Source: Brugia malayi (taxonomy: Eukaryota > Nematoda > Chromadorea > Rhabditida > Onchocercidae). Taken from it: a stretch of DNA of 64,000 nucleotides. Shown piece after piece: positions 1-12,788 of this stretch; the first letter of the stretch is position 1, and each line of letters begins with the position of its first letter. The stretch covers positions 248,001-312,000 of the forward strand of contig NW_025062478.1 in assembly GCF_000002995.4 (NCBI RefSeq), in the 5' to 3' direction. The notes beneath the pieces were generated by a model. That model had not been told where the DNA came from. It worked only from the letters and a program-made list of their open reading frames with translations, and did not search any database. The position numbers were made by a program, and so were the translations under genes.

Positions 1-173
1 CATGAGTAATGAAAACATTTCAAAACGAATTGTTTAAATTTACATTTATGCAAATTCAATCGAAAGTTAAATAAAAGCACTTCGAGTCTGAATTTCTATG
101 ATCAGATTTAATAATTCATTGAAAAGGATAGTTGGATATTACTCTTAGTAAACAGTTATGTCAGAAGGTTACA

Positions 174-2113
174 ATGATATCTTCCAAAAGTAATAACAAA
201 ATTTCGAAAGGTGATGAACAACAAACAATTCATTTAGTAAGCCTTGACCAGGTAACAAAATGATAATTACTAATGCCACTTCATAGAAGAATTTTATTGC
301 TATTACTTTCATATCATTAAAGGATACAAATATGATTATTAAATTTAGTAGGATAAAGTCAAATTCAGATCATTGCCTTAGGTCATCATAAAAGATTCAG
401 GTGAAAACTAGATCAAACACGAGTCATCATTAGCGCAAAGTAAACATCAGAAGATGCATAATTGGATATGCAATTAATTGTAAATAGAAAAACTCTGCTA
501 GATTTAAATAAATAATAACAGTGTGAGAAATTATTTGATCGCATTTGTAGACGTACGTGTGTTTTGACGTGGAACAATTGACAAATGCAAGACAGGAAGT
601 GAAACTAAAGCGTTACGAAGGTGTTCAGGATGACATTGCATGGCGTATGAGAACAAACGTACCCACTCGATATCTCATCAATCCATCCAAAGGTTTCATT
701 CAAAACAATGAACCGATCACAGTAAGTAGAAATAATTAAAATATTGTTGGTAATAAAATTTTTAATGGATGTCATAAAAGTTTTGTCTATTTTAGTATTT
801 GAAATACTTGATGGATTATAAATTTAAACCTGAATTACTTCCTGCAATAATCAATTAAATATTTAAATTCCAGCTCCGACATAAATGCTGGAATAGTTCA
901 CTTAGCAGCTAATGAAAATAACAACTGAATCATATTTGCATTTAATTCTCAATTAAATACTAAAATTCATTTTCAGTGAAATTCTTTAGTGCAATTCAAA
1001 TATGAAAGGAATTACAGCTTTGCATCGAATTATTAGAAAATAAATTCCATCCGAATCATAAATTAACTCTTCAAGCAATTGCAATAATTGATGGATGCAA
1101 TGAGCGAACAATTTGGAAGCATCAAAATGCCAAAAAATGCAGTAAAGTGCAACTGATAAGACTGAAATTAAGTACAGTACTGATAAATGTCGAAATGGCC
1201 AAATTTGAGGTTAATTGAGTTCGGAGAGTGATAATTTGTGGAAGGGATTATTCTAGTTATAATTGTTAATTATATTAATATCCGGTAGCTAGATCACTAT
1301 CAGTAATATCACTGATAATAGACATATACGTTTATCATCAAATCATATGCCACAAAAAATATATTTAAGCTAAAAATTTAAGATTTTTTTCAAGACAAAT
1401 AACAATGAATGAAAGAAAATTCCAGCAGAAATTATATTCTTAAAATATTTTTGAAATTTTCCATCCAAATTTTTTGAGATTTTAACAAAGATTTTTTGTT
1501 GAAACTTTTGAAATCCTGACAAAACATTATCTGTAATTTGTGATCAAAAAAAACAATGAGAAATCGGATAAAGTGTCATCGACGGAATTTAGGAAGAAAA
1601 TTTTGCAATGGAAGCAGGAAATTTAGAAAAGTTTATGGAACAAAGCTCAACCACTGGATTCAAACGTATTAGAGAACTGGAAAAGTTGCTGAACACTTTG
1701 GAAGATGATTTCAGTTATATCCGGAAGAATACTGAACGGACGAAACGTTTAAAGGCGGCTTTGGAACAAGCATTAGATTCACGGTAAATAACTGAGTTGA
1801 GTTAAATATTAAAATTAATTGAATATAACATAAGAATTAATAGTGGGTCTAACGAAAAGCCAAAATATTGTTATTAATTTTTTACTTTTGAAAGCATTTA
1901 TTTTATTAATTTAATATTTTCTGAAACTAATAGAGTAATTCTCAGTTTAACTTCAGTAAATTAACTTTGGTTGAACTGAAACGACGAGCAATGGAAAGTG
2001 ATCGAAAGACGAAAAAGTTGAAGAAGAAACTTGAAAGTAAAGAAGCGCAACTGCAACTTGCGCAGCAAACACAAACAAATAATTTGAGTAGTCCAACTTG
2101 TCGAATTTCATAA
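174..2113 (+). CDS. MSP-domain protein with C-terminal coiled coil
   Basis: Five exons fit with matching phases: 174-251, 551-721, 1018-1209, 1593-1783 and 1957-2113, giving about 262 residues. Residues ~20-135 form a major-sperm-protein (MSP/VAP) fold. Recognisable pieces are the VSLD start, the NARQEVKLK strand, TNVPTRYLINPSKGFI (compare the TTAPRRYCVRPNSGII type of VAP proteins), the PNHKLTLQAIAI strand and a late RTIWKH. Residues ~150-255 are charged and heptad-like (LEKLLNTLEDDF, then ELKRRAMESD and KLKKKLESKEAQLQLAQQ), so a coiled coil is likely. No C-terminal membrane anchor is visible, unlike VAP proteins; the chain ends PTCRIS. MSP domains bind peptides or assemble into filaments, and worms use many of them in sperm. 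The role here is inferred only to that level. The start ATG has no competing upstream ATG in frame. The donor of exon 3 (after 1209) is the least certain boundary. Confidence 0.82.
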
Positions 2114-2140
2114 GTAACACACACTGAGTTAGTCATTTTC

Positions 2141-2158
2141 AATAAAATTTCCAATAAA
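2141..2158 (+). promoter_or_regulatory. Polyadenylation signals of the MSP-domain gene
   Basis: Two AATAAA hexamers lie at 2141-2146 and 2153-2158, 28-45 bases after the stop codon, in the expected place for 3'-end formation. Confidence 0.6.
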
Positions 2159-2578
2159 ATGCATCTGATACTGTCATGTGGCGTCATTGTCACACTTTGT
2201 CACAAAAGTGCTCTGCGATGTAAAACATCATCAAACTGCCGAACTGGATGAAATTAATCACAGAAAAACAAATAGTTACAAGAATTTCTCCCAAATTATT
2301 CGTAGAAAATTTAGAAATGTGCGCAAAATGTGAAAAGCGCCACTTTTTCATTCATGCTGACCCACTGATCTATGTGTCAGACCCATTGATCTATGTGTCA
2401 AACAAATGACACAACAATGAATTATGGTACTAACATTGATGCTTTTCATTTTAATATATTTCATATAAGCATTATTTCACAATTGAATTAAACTACAAGT
2501 CGTTAAATCGAAATTTGTGCTGAAAGTGATAATTTTGATAAATATATGTGACATTGACGCATTTGACGTGAGCGACGC

Positions 2579-4047
2579 TTAAATGAGCGGTTCCTCGGCT
2601 TCGTCGTCAAGCGTTGGTTCATCGTTTGTCTCATAAAGTTTGCATTTATTCTCTTTGATAGTAACATGCAGATTTGAATGCATCACAGCATTGAGTGCTT
2701 TCTGATTGTCCATTTCATGAACTGATTTAATCTCTTCTGCTGCCTTTTCCATGTCCATTTTCTTTGCCTTTAAATTAACAATTACTCTTTACTCTGTGAC
2801 TGTATTACTCTTACTATAATATAAAGTATACTTCCACTTACTTTCATTAAATTAAAGTAAATAACGATGACTCATTTCTTGATTACCTTACGAAATTCAT
2901 CAATGTTACCCATAACTTTAACTTTATTCATTGGTATGATATCTGCTTTTCTGCAATTAAATCATTCATCACTAAATTTATTTCATCTTAACCATAATTT
3001 CGAATTTGATTACTTCTCAGTCCATTACTTTATAGTATCTTTCAGATAAATTCACATTTGAATTTAGTAATGCATTATAAATTCTTCAATTCTGCACTGA
3101 TAGATACAAACAAGAAGTGTAATTAAAAAGTTTTAATATATTTCCAAACTACAACTTAAAACTTTTCAAACAATGGAATTTATACAGAGGAAAGTTTCAA
3201 GTCACTTACTCTAAGTTACTTTCTTCAGATCCTTCCATTTGAGTTTGATCATCTTTTCTTGGCTCATCTTTCTAAAAATTTAATATCTGTGATAATCTCT
3301 CTGATAATTTTGTGATTGAATTTCATTCATTCTATCCTATTTTCAACTATTTCAACCAAATTTTTTTTTTATTTAATTTAGTGAACTGAAAGTTCCTTTT
3401 GTGGTTATCCTAGTCCTACAGGTATATAAAGTATGAAACACTTCATTAGTTCACTATCGAAGAATCAATTTAGACGTAAAACAGTCTTACGTCATTTAAA
3501 CAGCGATCTATTTTAGGAGCAAATTGAAATTTTTGAAATGGTAAAAAAGTGGATATCTGGGTATCTATAAAAGTGGATGTCTAAAAAATGGGTATCTCTT
3601 GAAAGTTACCCATTGATCTGATTTCTCATTTCTGCTTCTTTTTACTCCTATCTTTAAAAAATTTTTATTTTTTTTTGTCCTAAAATTTATTCACTTTTTC
3701 TCAGTGACTGATTTTCAAGGGAACTTTCAAGAGATACCTGCAAACACATATTTGTTTGCTGTGTCTTCCAAAGTTCTTGCATTCACTTAAATTTTTCATT
3801 CCATTCTACTACGTTCATTCCGTTTCTCTTATCCTTTATCACTAACTTTTTTATCAGCTTTTCGCGCATTTACTTCTACGGCGGTCTGCGCAGCGGCACC
3901 GGTTGTATCAGTTGAAGCATCCGTCTTCTGTGCTACTTTTCCGGAAACATTTGTTGTTGCTTTCTTCTTCCGACAACACATTTGTAGCGGTGATAAAATA
4001 ATTAATAAGAAGAAACTTTGCGCCATTTTCCACATTACACATGACAA
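2579..4047 (-). CDS. Small signal-anchored, charged protein of unknown function
   Basis: Four exons read on the minus strand, 4047-3847, 3271-3210, 2950-2887 and 2767-2579, all with consistent phases and good donors (GTTAGT, GTAAGT, GTAATC). They give 171 residues. An N-terminal hydrophobic run (SFFLLIILSPL) is followed by CCRKKK, which looks like a signal anchor or an uncleaved signal with a cytosolic basic stop. The rest is hydrophilic: an Ala/Thr-rich linker, an acidic segment (QMEGSEESNLE), a Lys-rich helix (KKMDMEKAAEEIKSV) and an acidic tail ending DDEAEEPLI. ATG codons at 4047 and 4026 are both possible starts; the second gives a tighter signal. I recognise no domain. It is convergent with the MSP gene, with 465 bases between their stop codons. 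Confidence 0.68.
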
Positions 4048-6226
4048 AACTGCAAAAATGATATGAAATTGAATGTGAAATTAGTGGAAAAACAGTTATT
4101 AACGTTAAGCAAAAAAAGCTAAACGTTTTGTAATAAAATTTTTTGAAATAATTAATGTTAAATCTAATTAATCATTTGAATATTTGATTATTTCTGCTAA
4201 TTATCAGCCAGAAAAGAATTGATAACATTGCTAATATCAGAGGAGACACCTTCGTAATCATTCGAACTTTCCATTTCTATTTGAGGGAAATTTGCTGACA
4301 TCTGTTCACCGTTAATTTAATTCCTATTGCCGAAGCAATAAGAAAAAGTGGAAACTTTCAGAGGCAATTATAAAAGTTAAAATAACATTCAATCATTTAT
4401 CATTTATATATATGTTATTTCATTTTGATAAAAAAATATGAATATGCAAAATTTTTAAAATTTTCATCAAATACTCTAATGATGGCATTCTTTTATTTCA
4501 AAACATTCTTTGCAAATGTTAGTAAAAGTGTTTCTAAATTTTATTAAATATTCATCTTATTTTATCCATTCAAATTTACTGATCACGTAAACTGATCACG
4601 TAAAGATACGCAACTTCCAGGCGTATCAGTGTACCCAGTTGAATTGATTTATAACTTCTGTTTTTGTTTAATTCTGCTAAAGGAAAATTATGAAAAATTG
4701 TTTCTTTGCCAAGAAATGAGATTAGCAAAACATTTGCAATACTAATTGCTTCGTATCGAATTGAATTTTTTTTTTCCAGAAAAATCAAAATTAACTCAAA
4801 GTTATGTCTTCAGAAATATTTCAAAAGTTAGTGCTAACATTTCACATTTTTCGTTTTATTTATTTTTTTAAAAAAAAAAATCACTTTGGGTATTTTTGAT
4901 TTTTAGGGTGGGTAGAGGGAAGAATTATCTCGAAATGGATGATAATGTGTAGGAATAAAAAAGAAAATATAGGTGAACAGAACTTTACCCAAATTTCTGC
5001 TTTTTTTTCTTTCTAATCTAATAGCCATCCAGTGCAAATACGAGTTTACGTGTGGTTTTCACTTCAATAATAAATGACGTAATAATACTACGTATGACGT
5101 AAATGGCCAACGCAATTACGGAAATCATAAAAACAATGCTAATAAATGACACACATAGCACAAAAGCAAAGTAATTCATTTATGATAGCATAAATTTCAG
5201 TTTTTAGCATAAATTTTTTTAAAAGTAATTCATTTATAATAGCAAAAGTAATTCATTTATGATAAAAAGTAATTCATTTAAAAACTAATTCATTTATGAT
5301 AGCATAAATTTCAGTTTTTCAAATTTCGAAAACAAATAAACTTTTTAAATAATTTTTATGCTATCAGTTTTCTCTTAGCTTTAGCAAAATGCTAAATATT
5401 AAATAATTTGGATCGTTTAAATAAAAATTCACAAATTTAAATAGAATTTCTTGGAAAAGCAACAGCAAGCACTTCAGAGAAATCCAAAAGCTTTTTCCAA
5501 CTATCAAACAAATTATCCGAATAATATAAATTTTTAATTAATTGATTAGATCTTTAAAATTAATTTTGATCTTTGCGATTTTTTGATCAGTTGCACAAAG
5601 ATCAGATCAATCATATCAGATACTTCCAGAGATTTCATGATTATAAGTGCAGAACTGATTAGTACTTTTTTTAGGAAATATTTAAATTTATTTGTCGTTT
5701 TTCAAAAATCTCAAATTTTATTCATTTTTGAAGATAATATTAATACAAACACTGATTATTTCATTTTTTTTTCCTTACAAAATTATTAGCAAAGAATAGA
5801 AATAAAGAAATTTTTTTGAATTTTATTAACGAAGAAATTGACACTTTTTAATTTGAAATGGTACAAATTTCGATTTTAAAAAGTGAAATGAAATTGGTTT
5901 ATGAATGCTTTTCTGATTGTTTTAAGTTTTATTGCATTTTTTTTTTTTGGTATAATTTGACAATTTGTTGTAATTTCTATAAGTTAATTTATGTCACTTT
6001 GTGTTGTTTCCCAGTCATATTGCAAATCTTCTGGCATATTTTTTGGTAACATTTTCTGCAAAACTTTTCTTCAAATTTTTTTTAAGAGAGAAAAGTTTGA
6101 ACTTAAATGAACTTTCTTCAATTATTTGAATTTTTTAAATGAGAAAGTAATTTGTTAAAAGCATGGCAGCTTTCCTGTATTTTAAAATATTTTAAGATAT
6201 AAATTTTTTAATTAAATTTTTAGTTA
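4048..6226. other. Intergenic, AT-rich, no gene seen
   Basis: About 2.2 kb separate the start of the small membrane protein and the 3' end of the kinase gene. Open frames here are short, Phe/Ile/Asn-rich and lack splice-linked continuations. The only structure noted is the short repeat cluster at 5160-5340 and long T or A runs. Confidence 0.6.
5160..5340. repeat. Cluster of short direct repeats
   Basis: The phrase AAGTAATTCATTTATGATAG recurs in full or truncated form at about 5171, 5222, 5245, 5268 and 5285, and two copies run on into GCATAAATTTCAGTTTTT. The copies are irregularly spaced and partly nested, like a decayed tandem array. Confidence 0.65.
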
Positions 6227-9139
6227 TCAATCAAGTCGCACCATGAATTTATGTCCAATGTCAATTAGCTAATTAAGCAGTAAGCACTTTGTTGAATAAA
6301 TGCAATTAAAATTTAATTTTAAAAACCAGTCGAAATAATGAATTACTTATAACTCACATTAAGTTCCGTTGTAAGTAGTTCATAATTGGGAATTTGATGG
6401 TAATGCAACTGCGACAAATGTTTCATTATTGTTTCCATTTCCTTTGGTACTAATCTTAATTAAGGAATTTTTGAAAAAATCAATTCTGATTTGAATTATA
6501 AAAATTATATTTTTGATCTATTTGATAACAAAATATCTTAAAAATGTTGCATTTTGTTAATGATAAATTCAATTTCAAACAAACAATTTTCTTTTTTTTT
6601 TTAATTTGAACTAATTTTTTTTTTTGTTTCTCTCATTATTTACATTTTATTCTTTTTATTTTCTCTCTCTCTCTCAGTACTTTCTTTACTTTTCAGAATA
6701 ATTTTCACACATTATTTGAGGACAATTAATTTTACTTTCAATTCTTTTGACAAACACTGAATCATTTATTAAAAATTAGAAACTCTCTTAAAATAGTGCA
6801 AATACAATTTAAGAGAATAAACGCTGCACTAATTAAACAATCATCCAAATAAATTGGATTAAAAAAATATTTCCGGAAAATATTAAAACTTTTCTTTTCA
6901 TTCGCATAATATTTCAATGCTTTTTCCATAAAGTTTGATAAAATTGTAAAGAAATTTTCTTCTCACAGAAAAAGAAATTTTTATACGAGAAATTTCACGA
7001 AATTATTGTATTATGTAACCTTCCAAATTCATCAAAAATGACATTCTTCTTGAATTTTGCAATTTCATCCGGCTCTACAAATGCACTCCATGGCAAAGAA
7101 CCTTGAATAAGCTCAACCAACGAATAAAATAAACTCCAGAAATCATCGACCGGACCCTAAAGATAATTAGATGAACACAATCATTTTAATTACTTGTCAT
7201 AGTCGGAAGATGATTTAGAACTCACAATTTTAGAAATTATCACTGTGGTTGCTACAGCATCTTTAGTAATCAACTTAAAAAGTTACCTTTAATTGACTAA
7301 CTTTTGAAACTGAAAAAGAAAGGAAGCGATGACAGGATAAGATACAAAGTATTCAAAAGTTGCATTCCTTTTGAAGTTTTGAAGTACGAAATCATTAAAT
7401 TATCCCACTAGCATTATCTTAAATTCTACGTATGATAAGTGAACTGACCTGATCACGTCTTTCGTGTACCGTTACGGATACATACCTTACGGTTCCACGG
7501 AAACCAGCATAATACCTCTCTTTCCGTACCACACCGTCATCAAAGCGGTACTGTCGAGCCATACCAAAATCAACAATATAAATTGTTCGTCTGTGCGGGT
7601 GCAGCCCAATGCAAATATTCGAAGGTTTTACATCTCTGAAAATATATCTAATAGAAAAGTTTGCGATCTGAGTTGACCTATGACATTGCCAGGTGGATTT
7701 TATTTCATTTCATAAAGCTAATCTAATCGAAATAAGCACATATGCTTAAACAATTAAACGTTAGCTATTTTAAACAAATTTTAGAAATTTTAAATTCATC
7801 TAGCACTGTCAATGTTTCAATAACTTCTGGCATTGTTGAAATTATTGCAAATTTACTTCTTCACGAAGAAGTAAAACTAAACTGCAAAATTATACAGCAA
7901 AATATTCGTTGTATTGCATTGTCTCTTGTCACATGTACCATCTTTTGAAATAAATTCAAACTTAAATTTTTCTTTTGCCTCTTTACAAACCACAAATCCA
8001 TGTACCGATGAATATATCCAATATCGTGGACAGCTTTTAAAGCTGTCACCGATTGCAGTCCCACATGAGAAACTGTTGAAATGCTTAAACGTCTCTTTGG
8101 CTGATGCTTTCTTAGTTCACTCAAATTTTTGCCCAATATTTGCATAGCGATAAAATTATAACCACAAAAATTACCACTTGCATACTGAAATAGCATTTAA
8201 ATCAATAATATTACATTTAAATTTATTTCTTTGACTCGAAAAAAAAAAAAAAAAAAAAGAATTATGAATTCAACAAAAATTTACCACCAAATTTGTTAGT
8301 AAAATCACACACAATGCAGCAAGTAAGTGTATTCAACAATTTTTCTTTTTTTAAAAAAAGAGAAATTTACAAATTGTGGTATATGCGGTGTTCCCCGAAG
8401 CTTTAGCATCACCTTTTGCTCGAGTATCATTCGACCCGGTTCATGATCTTCCGGTTCAATTTTTATCGCCAATACTGATTTGGTACGCTGGAAAGTGACG
8501 TGACGATATCTGGTAGCAATCATGGAGACACTTATAAAATTTTTTACACTTCGATGATGAAAGCTTCTAATCATTATTCACTGACATATTTCAAAGGTAT
8601 GCAATAAACTAGAAAAATTTACTTCATCGGTGACACGATAAATTTGACCAAATCCACCGCCACCGATCATTTTATCGATTCGAAATTTACAATCAATTAT
8701 TTGTCCTTCTTTAAAATACTGTGGAGCATGTCGTCCATGCCGATGACTTCGTTTTGCATATTTTAAATTAACTTTGCCCTGTCATATTTTAAATTATTTG
8801 ATTTACAAAGTTTTTGAAATTAGTTTTTCTCTTTTTTTGAAATCAATAGCATAACTGAGCAGAACAATAGAAGAAGAAATGGTAATGAAAGAATTGATTG
8901 ATTGATTGTAAAAATTCAATTAAATTCAGCAAAAACTTAAGTAATTCAGAAGTGGAATAGATCCTTTCCATCCATCCATCCATCTTTTCTCATTTGTTTC
9001 ATTCAAATAAAAAAATGAAATAAATCTCTGTCACTCCTCTAAACATATAAGCAATAACATTCTAATCAATATTACGATGCAAACCATTTGCAAGCAAATT
9101 TACCGCCTCTTCCTTTGGAATCACTTCGACATCGGCCAT
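6227..9139 (-). CDS. Tau-tubulin kinase / casein kinase 1-like protein kinase
   Basis: Eight exons, 9139-9104, 8778-8623, 8487-8371, 8184-8006, 7635-7449, 7156-7020, 6454-6358 and 6268-6227, join in phase to 316 residues. Kinase landmarks in order are: glycine loop GGGGFGQIY (~51-59), VAIK-type lysine in SVLAIKIE (K73), the CK1-family phrase ILGKNLSEL (~119-127), catalytic loop IHRDVKPSN (D164, K166), VDFGMAR (D185), GTVRYVS in place of APE, and GPVDDFWSL. All catalytic residues are present, so an active Ser/Thr kinase is expected. The family match is the nematode-expanded TTBK-like branch of the CK1 group. The protein stops about a dozen residues after the kinase domain, with none of the long tails of vertebrate TTBKs, and a ~50-residue basic N-extension precedes the domain. 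The last, 14-codon exon is the least certain. Substrate unknown. Confidence 0.9.
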
Positions 9140-10854
9140 GACAACACCGCCCTTCCTCTTCGCCCACTCTAATTCTTCCCAATTCCGCCCTCGTTTTTTT
9201 GTCAGAATTCAGACTAAACAAAGATTGTTCTAGTTGTTCTGATTAAAGTTAGACTTTGAAATACTCTTTGGACACTGGCACTGATCAAAACTAGGAGAGA
9301 AATGAACATTTAAAAATAAGTTAATTAAATTCTCATGTTAACTTATTTTCTCAAATTAACTTATCCTAACAAAGTTATTTACTTCTCAATTCAACTTTTT
9401 GCAATGTTTTTAGATTTTATTCCTTGTAAAAGTTTTATTGATCAAATCAATGCCAAATTTCAATAATTTTCAAAGCAATGTATTTATCTTTTAACGCTTA
9501 CAAAAAACTTGCAAGCATCACAGACCTTTTTAATATTCGACCACCGTGCAACACACAATATAAATAAAATGTCTGTTCGATTTAAATTTACAATTTATAC
9601 AATTTGAATTTAGCAAAATGTCCAAATGAACAATTTGCAGTTTTAGCAGTTATGTTTGAAAGAAAATGGGAAAAAGTTTTGCATTGCTAATAGATTTATA
9701 TCAAAAAAGCTTATCATATCACTGGAATCATATCACTTTTACAGCATTAACCGAAAAGGCAAAGAAATCGCTTATCAGTTACTACTTAACTCCTTTATCA
9801 GCAAAAGAAATAAGTGACAAAATATGAAAAATTTTTCTTACATTAATCTCTTTGCTACTTTTTTCTTTACCAAAAATTTTTTCTTAATTAGAAGAGTCTT
9901 TGCCAGAATAATTGAAAAGTAGAAAAAGTAAAAAAAAAAAAAATAAAATAACAAAAATATGGTCTGAAAAACTAAAAAGAAAAAATTGTTAAAAGATTAT
10001 AAAAATTCATTTATAACTAATGCAACTGTCTTTTATTCTGAACTGAGTGATCAATTTAAAATAAGAGGAGATGTTAATATAAACATATAAGTAAGCTATT
10101 TTATGATTTAAATATTCCACAGACAATGAGTAATTAGTTAAATTACTAATTAGATAAAGACAATTACTTTTCGACCTATTAGTAAACTACAATGAGTCAT
10201 AAATTATAACTTCTTCTGAGAAACAGCGCAAATTAAGTGAATTCTTTAAATGAACTCTGCTTGAATGAATTGCTGCCGAAACTGTAAATAAAAACGATTG
10301 AAAAAAGAGTTCAGAAAGATAATATTCTGATAATTAAAATTGTAGCTGATAATGATAACTCTGATATAATACAACCAGCTATCATTAGAAAGCCTTAAAA
10401 AATGAAATACTTAGTCATGGCTTACCCAAAGTAACTAATTTTCTACTCAACTTAAATTCTTGTTCTTTCCAATCAATCATCCATAAATATCGTTCTTTTT
10501 CATCAATCATTACCTTATTTGTTACTTCTCTCCATAAACTGCAATATGACATAAATTAAGGGCAAAGGTAACAACAGCAATTGTTCGGGTACAAGAGACA
10601 AAGAAGTATGATCAAGTGGACAGCATTTATTATCTCGCAATTTGCTGATAAAGTTGGAACGTTGGTCATTACACGTTTGTTCGATATTTCAGGTAAATTA
10701 GAGAAGTGAATAGGTGGGTGGGTGGCTTTTGAGCTCATTCACAACCGAAGTTTAGAAATGTCAGCGACTACAGATTATTAACCCACACAGAAAAGAGGAA
10801 AGATCTAAAGTGATTTTCAAGTCTACCTTGCATCATCAAACGACACTAGATGAC

Positions 10855-10905
10855 CAGGGGCTCCTCGCCAGGTGGTCAGGTGGTCCTCGCCAGGTGGTCA
10901 GGTGC
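10855..10905. repeat. GC-rich short tandem duplication
   Basis: CCTCGCCAGGTGGTCAGGTG occurs twice in direct succession and stands out against the AT-rich surroundings. Confidence 0.7.
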
Positions 10906-11159
10906 TAGTAGAACTTTTTGGACCTCTATGGAATCATTTCTTGAAAAATTATATTTAGAAAACCATGGAAATATAAGAGAAATTGCAATGCCATCAATTG
11001 ACAGAAAAAAACTAATTTGTTATAATAATGATTTATAATTAATAGTTCAAAGGTAACAAATTGAGTGCACGGTCTTGCAGTCTCGCTAGCACTTTCGAAA
11101 ACCTTGCAGAAAATGCACTTTTTAAGAATTTCTCGAGTCTCAAGATTTCTCGAATTGGT

Positions 11160-11340
11160 TTTTCTGTGCCATAAGAATAAACAACATTTTTCCTCGGCAA
11201 AAATATGCTGATTGCGTTGGTCACTCTTAATTGTATCGGCCATTCTTGATTGTGTTGGTCACTCTTAACTGCTTTGGTCACTCTTGACTTTATTGGTCAT
11301 TATTGATTGTGTTAATCATTCTTAATTGTGTCGGTCACTT
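11160..11340. repeat. Degenerate ~20-bp tandem repeat
   Basis: About six imperfect copies of a unit like TTGGTCACTCTTAATTGTGT run head to tail from roughly 11215 to 11338, with substitutions that suggest an old array. Confidence 0.6.
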
Positions 11341-11607
11341 CTTTCATTAGAGAAGTGTGTATTCAAATTAGCCATAATTATTTAAAATTTATTTACAGTT
11401 ATGGACTAATTATTTTGTTCTCGCATAATATTTCGATTAAAATACAAAAAAAAAAACGATGGATGAATGAATCTGTTTGTTTGGTTTATGATTTTTTGAA
11501 ATTATCAAAGAACGGTGCTAATAAATTAGTACCAATATGAGAGATTTAGAAAATATTGAATGACATTTTAATTTTTGGCATTTTCTATGTTTGAATGCAT
11601 AATTTTA

Positions 11608-12754
11608 TCAGACACAATCTGATTTAGATAATTCTTGAATTTTTGGAAATGGATGGGTTGGACAACTGAGCGCTTTATTGTAGCTTGGCAACGGCGGTAC
11701 TTCATCATCGTTCAGTGGACTAGCATAGCAAGAGCCTTGTGAGTCACATTTGATCATATATGGCTTACTATAATCAATCGGGGCTGGAACACTGGTTGGA
11801 TTAACGCCTGAAATAGAATTGGCCTCATCCAGTCTTCAGTTATACCTAAAAATATTGAATTGAAAAAAACACAATTAAACTTTAGAATCTAAAATATACA
11901 AAATGTGAAATTACAAAAATTCCGTCTATTGCATCATTAATTTTGAAATTGGAAAAAGTTGTAAATATGAAAATTATATGTAATTGCAGTAAGTATGCGA
12001 AAATTGTGCAATGCTAAACGATAAATATGCTAAAATGATAATTAATTTGTGATAATAAGTGCAATAGTTACTTAAATGAAAAAAGGAAAGTGATAAAACA
12101 GAAAAGTTTGTTAAAGCATTTATTATTTATTGAGCGGTCATGAAATCTCCTATAAGTCTAAATACTATTTTTTTTTCTTTTTGTTTCTTTAAATTTGAGA
12201 GAAAAAAATTCTTTTCGAATTTCTTTAAATTTCAAACTATTAGAAAATTATGGAAAATATTAACCACAAAGGCTCTCATCGCTGTCATCGACACTCCTTG
12301 ATTGTGTACAACAGGTACATGTCCACAATAAACAAATGCCACTAACTATGATGCAAAATGAGATAAATTGACAAACCATCTGGCAGCCTACTAAATTACA
12401 AAAAACGATAAAAATTGAGGATAGTCACAGTTAAATCATAATTAAAAATAAATTTTTCACATTAAAAACATCTAAAAAAGTTTTTCTCGACGTCAATCGT
12501 TGCGTATTATCACGTCAGTCATCTACTATTGAATGACTCGTAACTGACGTGAATACTTATTTATTGTAGTTTTAGAAATGATGGCTAACTCAAAGCTTCT
12601 ATTTAATTTATCTTCAATTATGGTTTACCTCATATTCTACATCCTTGAAAAGTATTTTCCGAAAAAAAGACTTTCGAAAAAAAAAGTTTAGCCTAAATGT
12701 CGAATAATTTGCTACATTTGAATCACAGACAAACAAAACTTGAAATCAAATTTT

Positions 12755-12788
<34 letters not shown>

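Larger units (their letters stand above)
9140..11607. other. Intergenic between two minus-strand genes
   Basis: About 2.5 kb upstream of the kinase gene. No exon with family similarity was found on either strand. It holds the short repeats at 10855-10905 and 11160-11340. The presumptive kinase promoter lies just above 9140 and shows no obvious TATA box. Confidence 0.5.

Noticed and set aside
797..857. Alternative exon between MSP exons 2 and 3
   Set aside because: No donor GT within it, and skipping it gives the expected MSP strand order.
6130..6176. Alternative last exon of the kinase gene (starts ESCHAFNKLL)
   Set aside because: It also fits phase 0, but the exon at 6268-6227 is nearer and reads more like the family's C-terminus.
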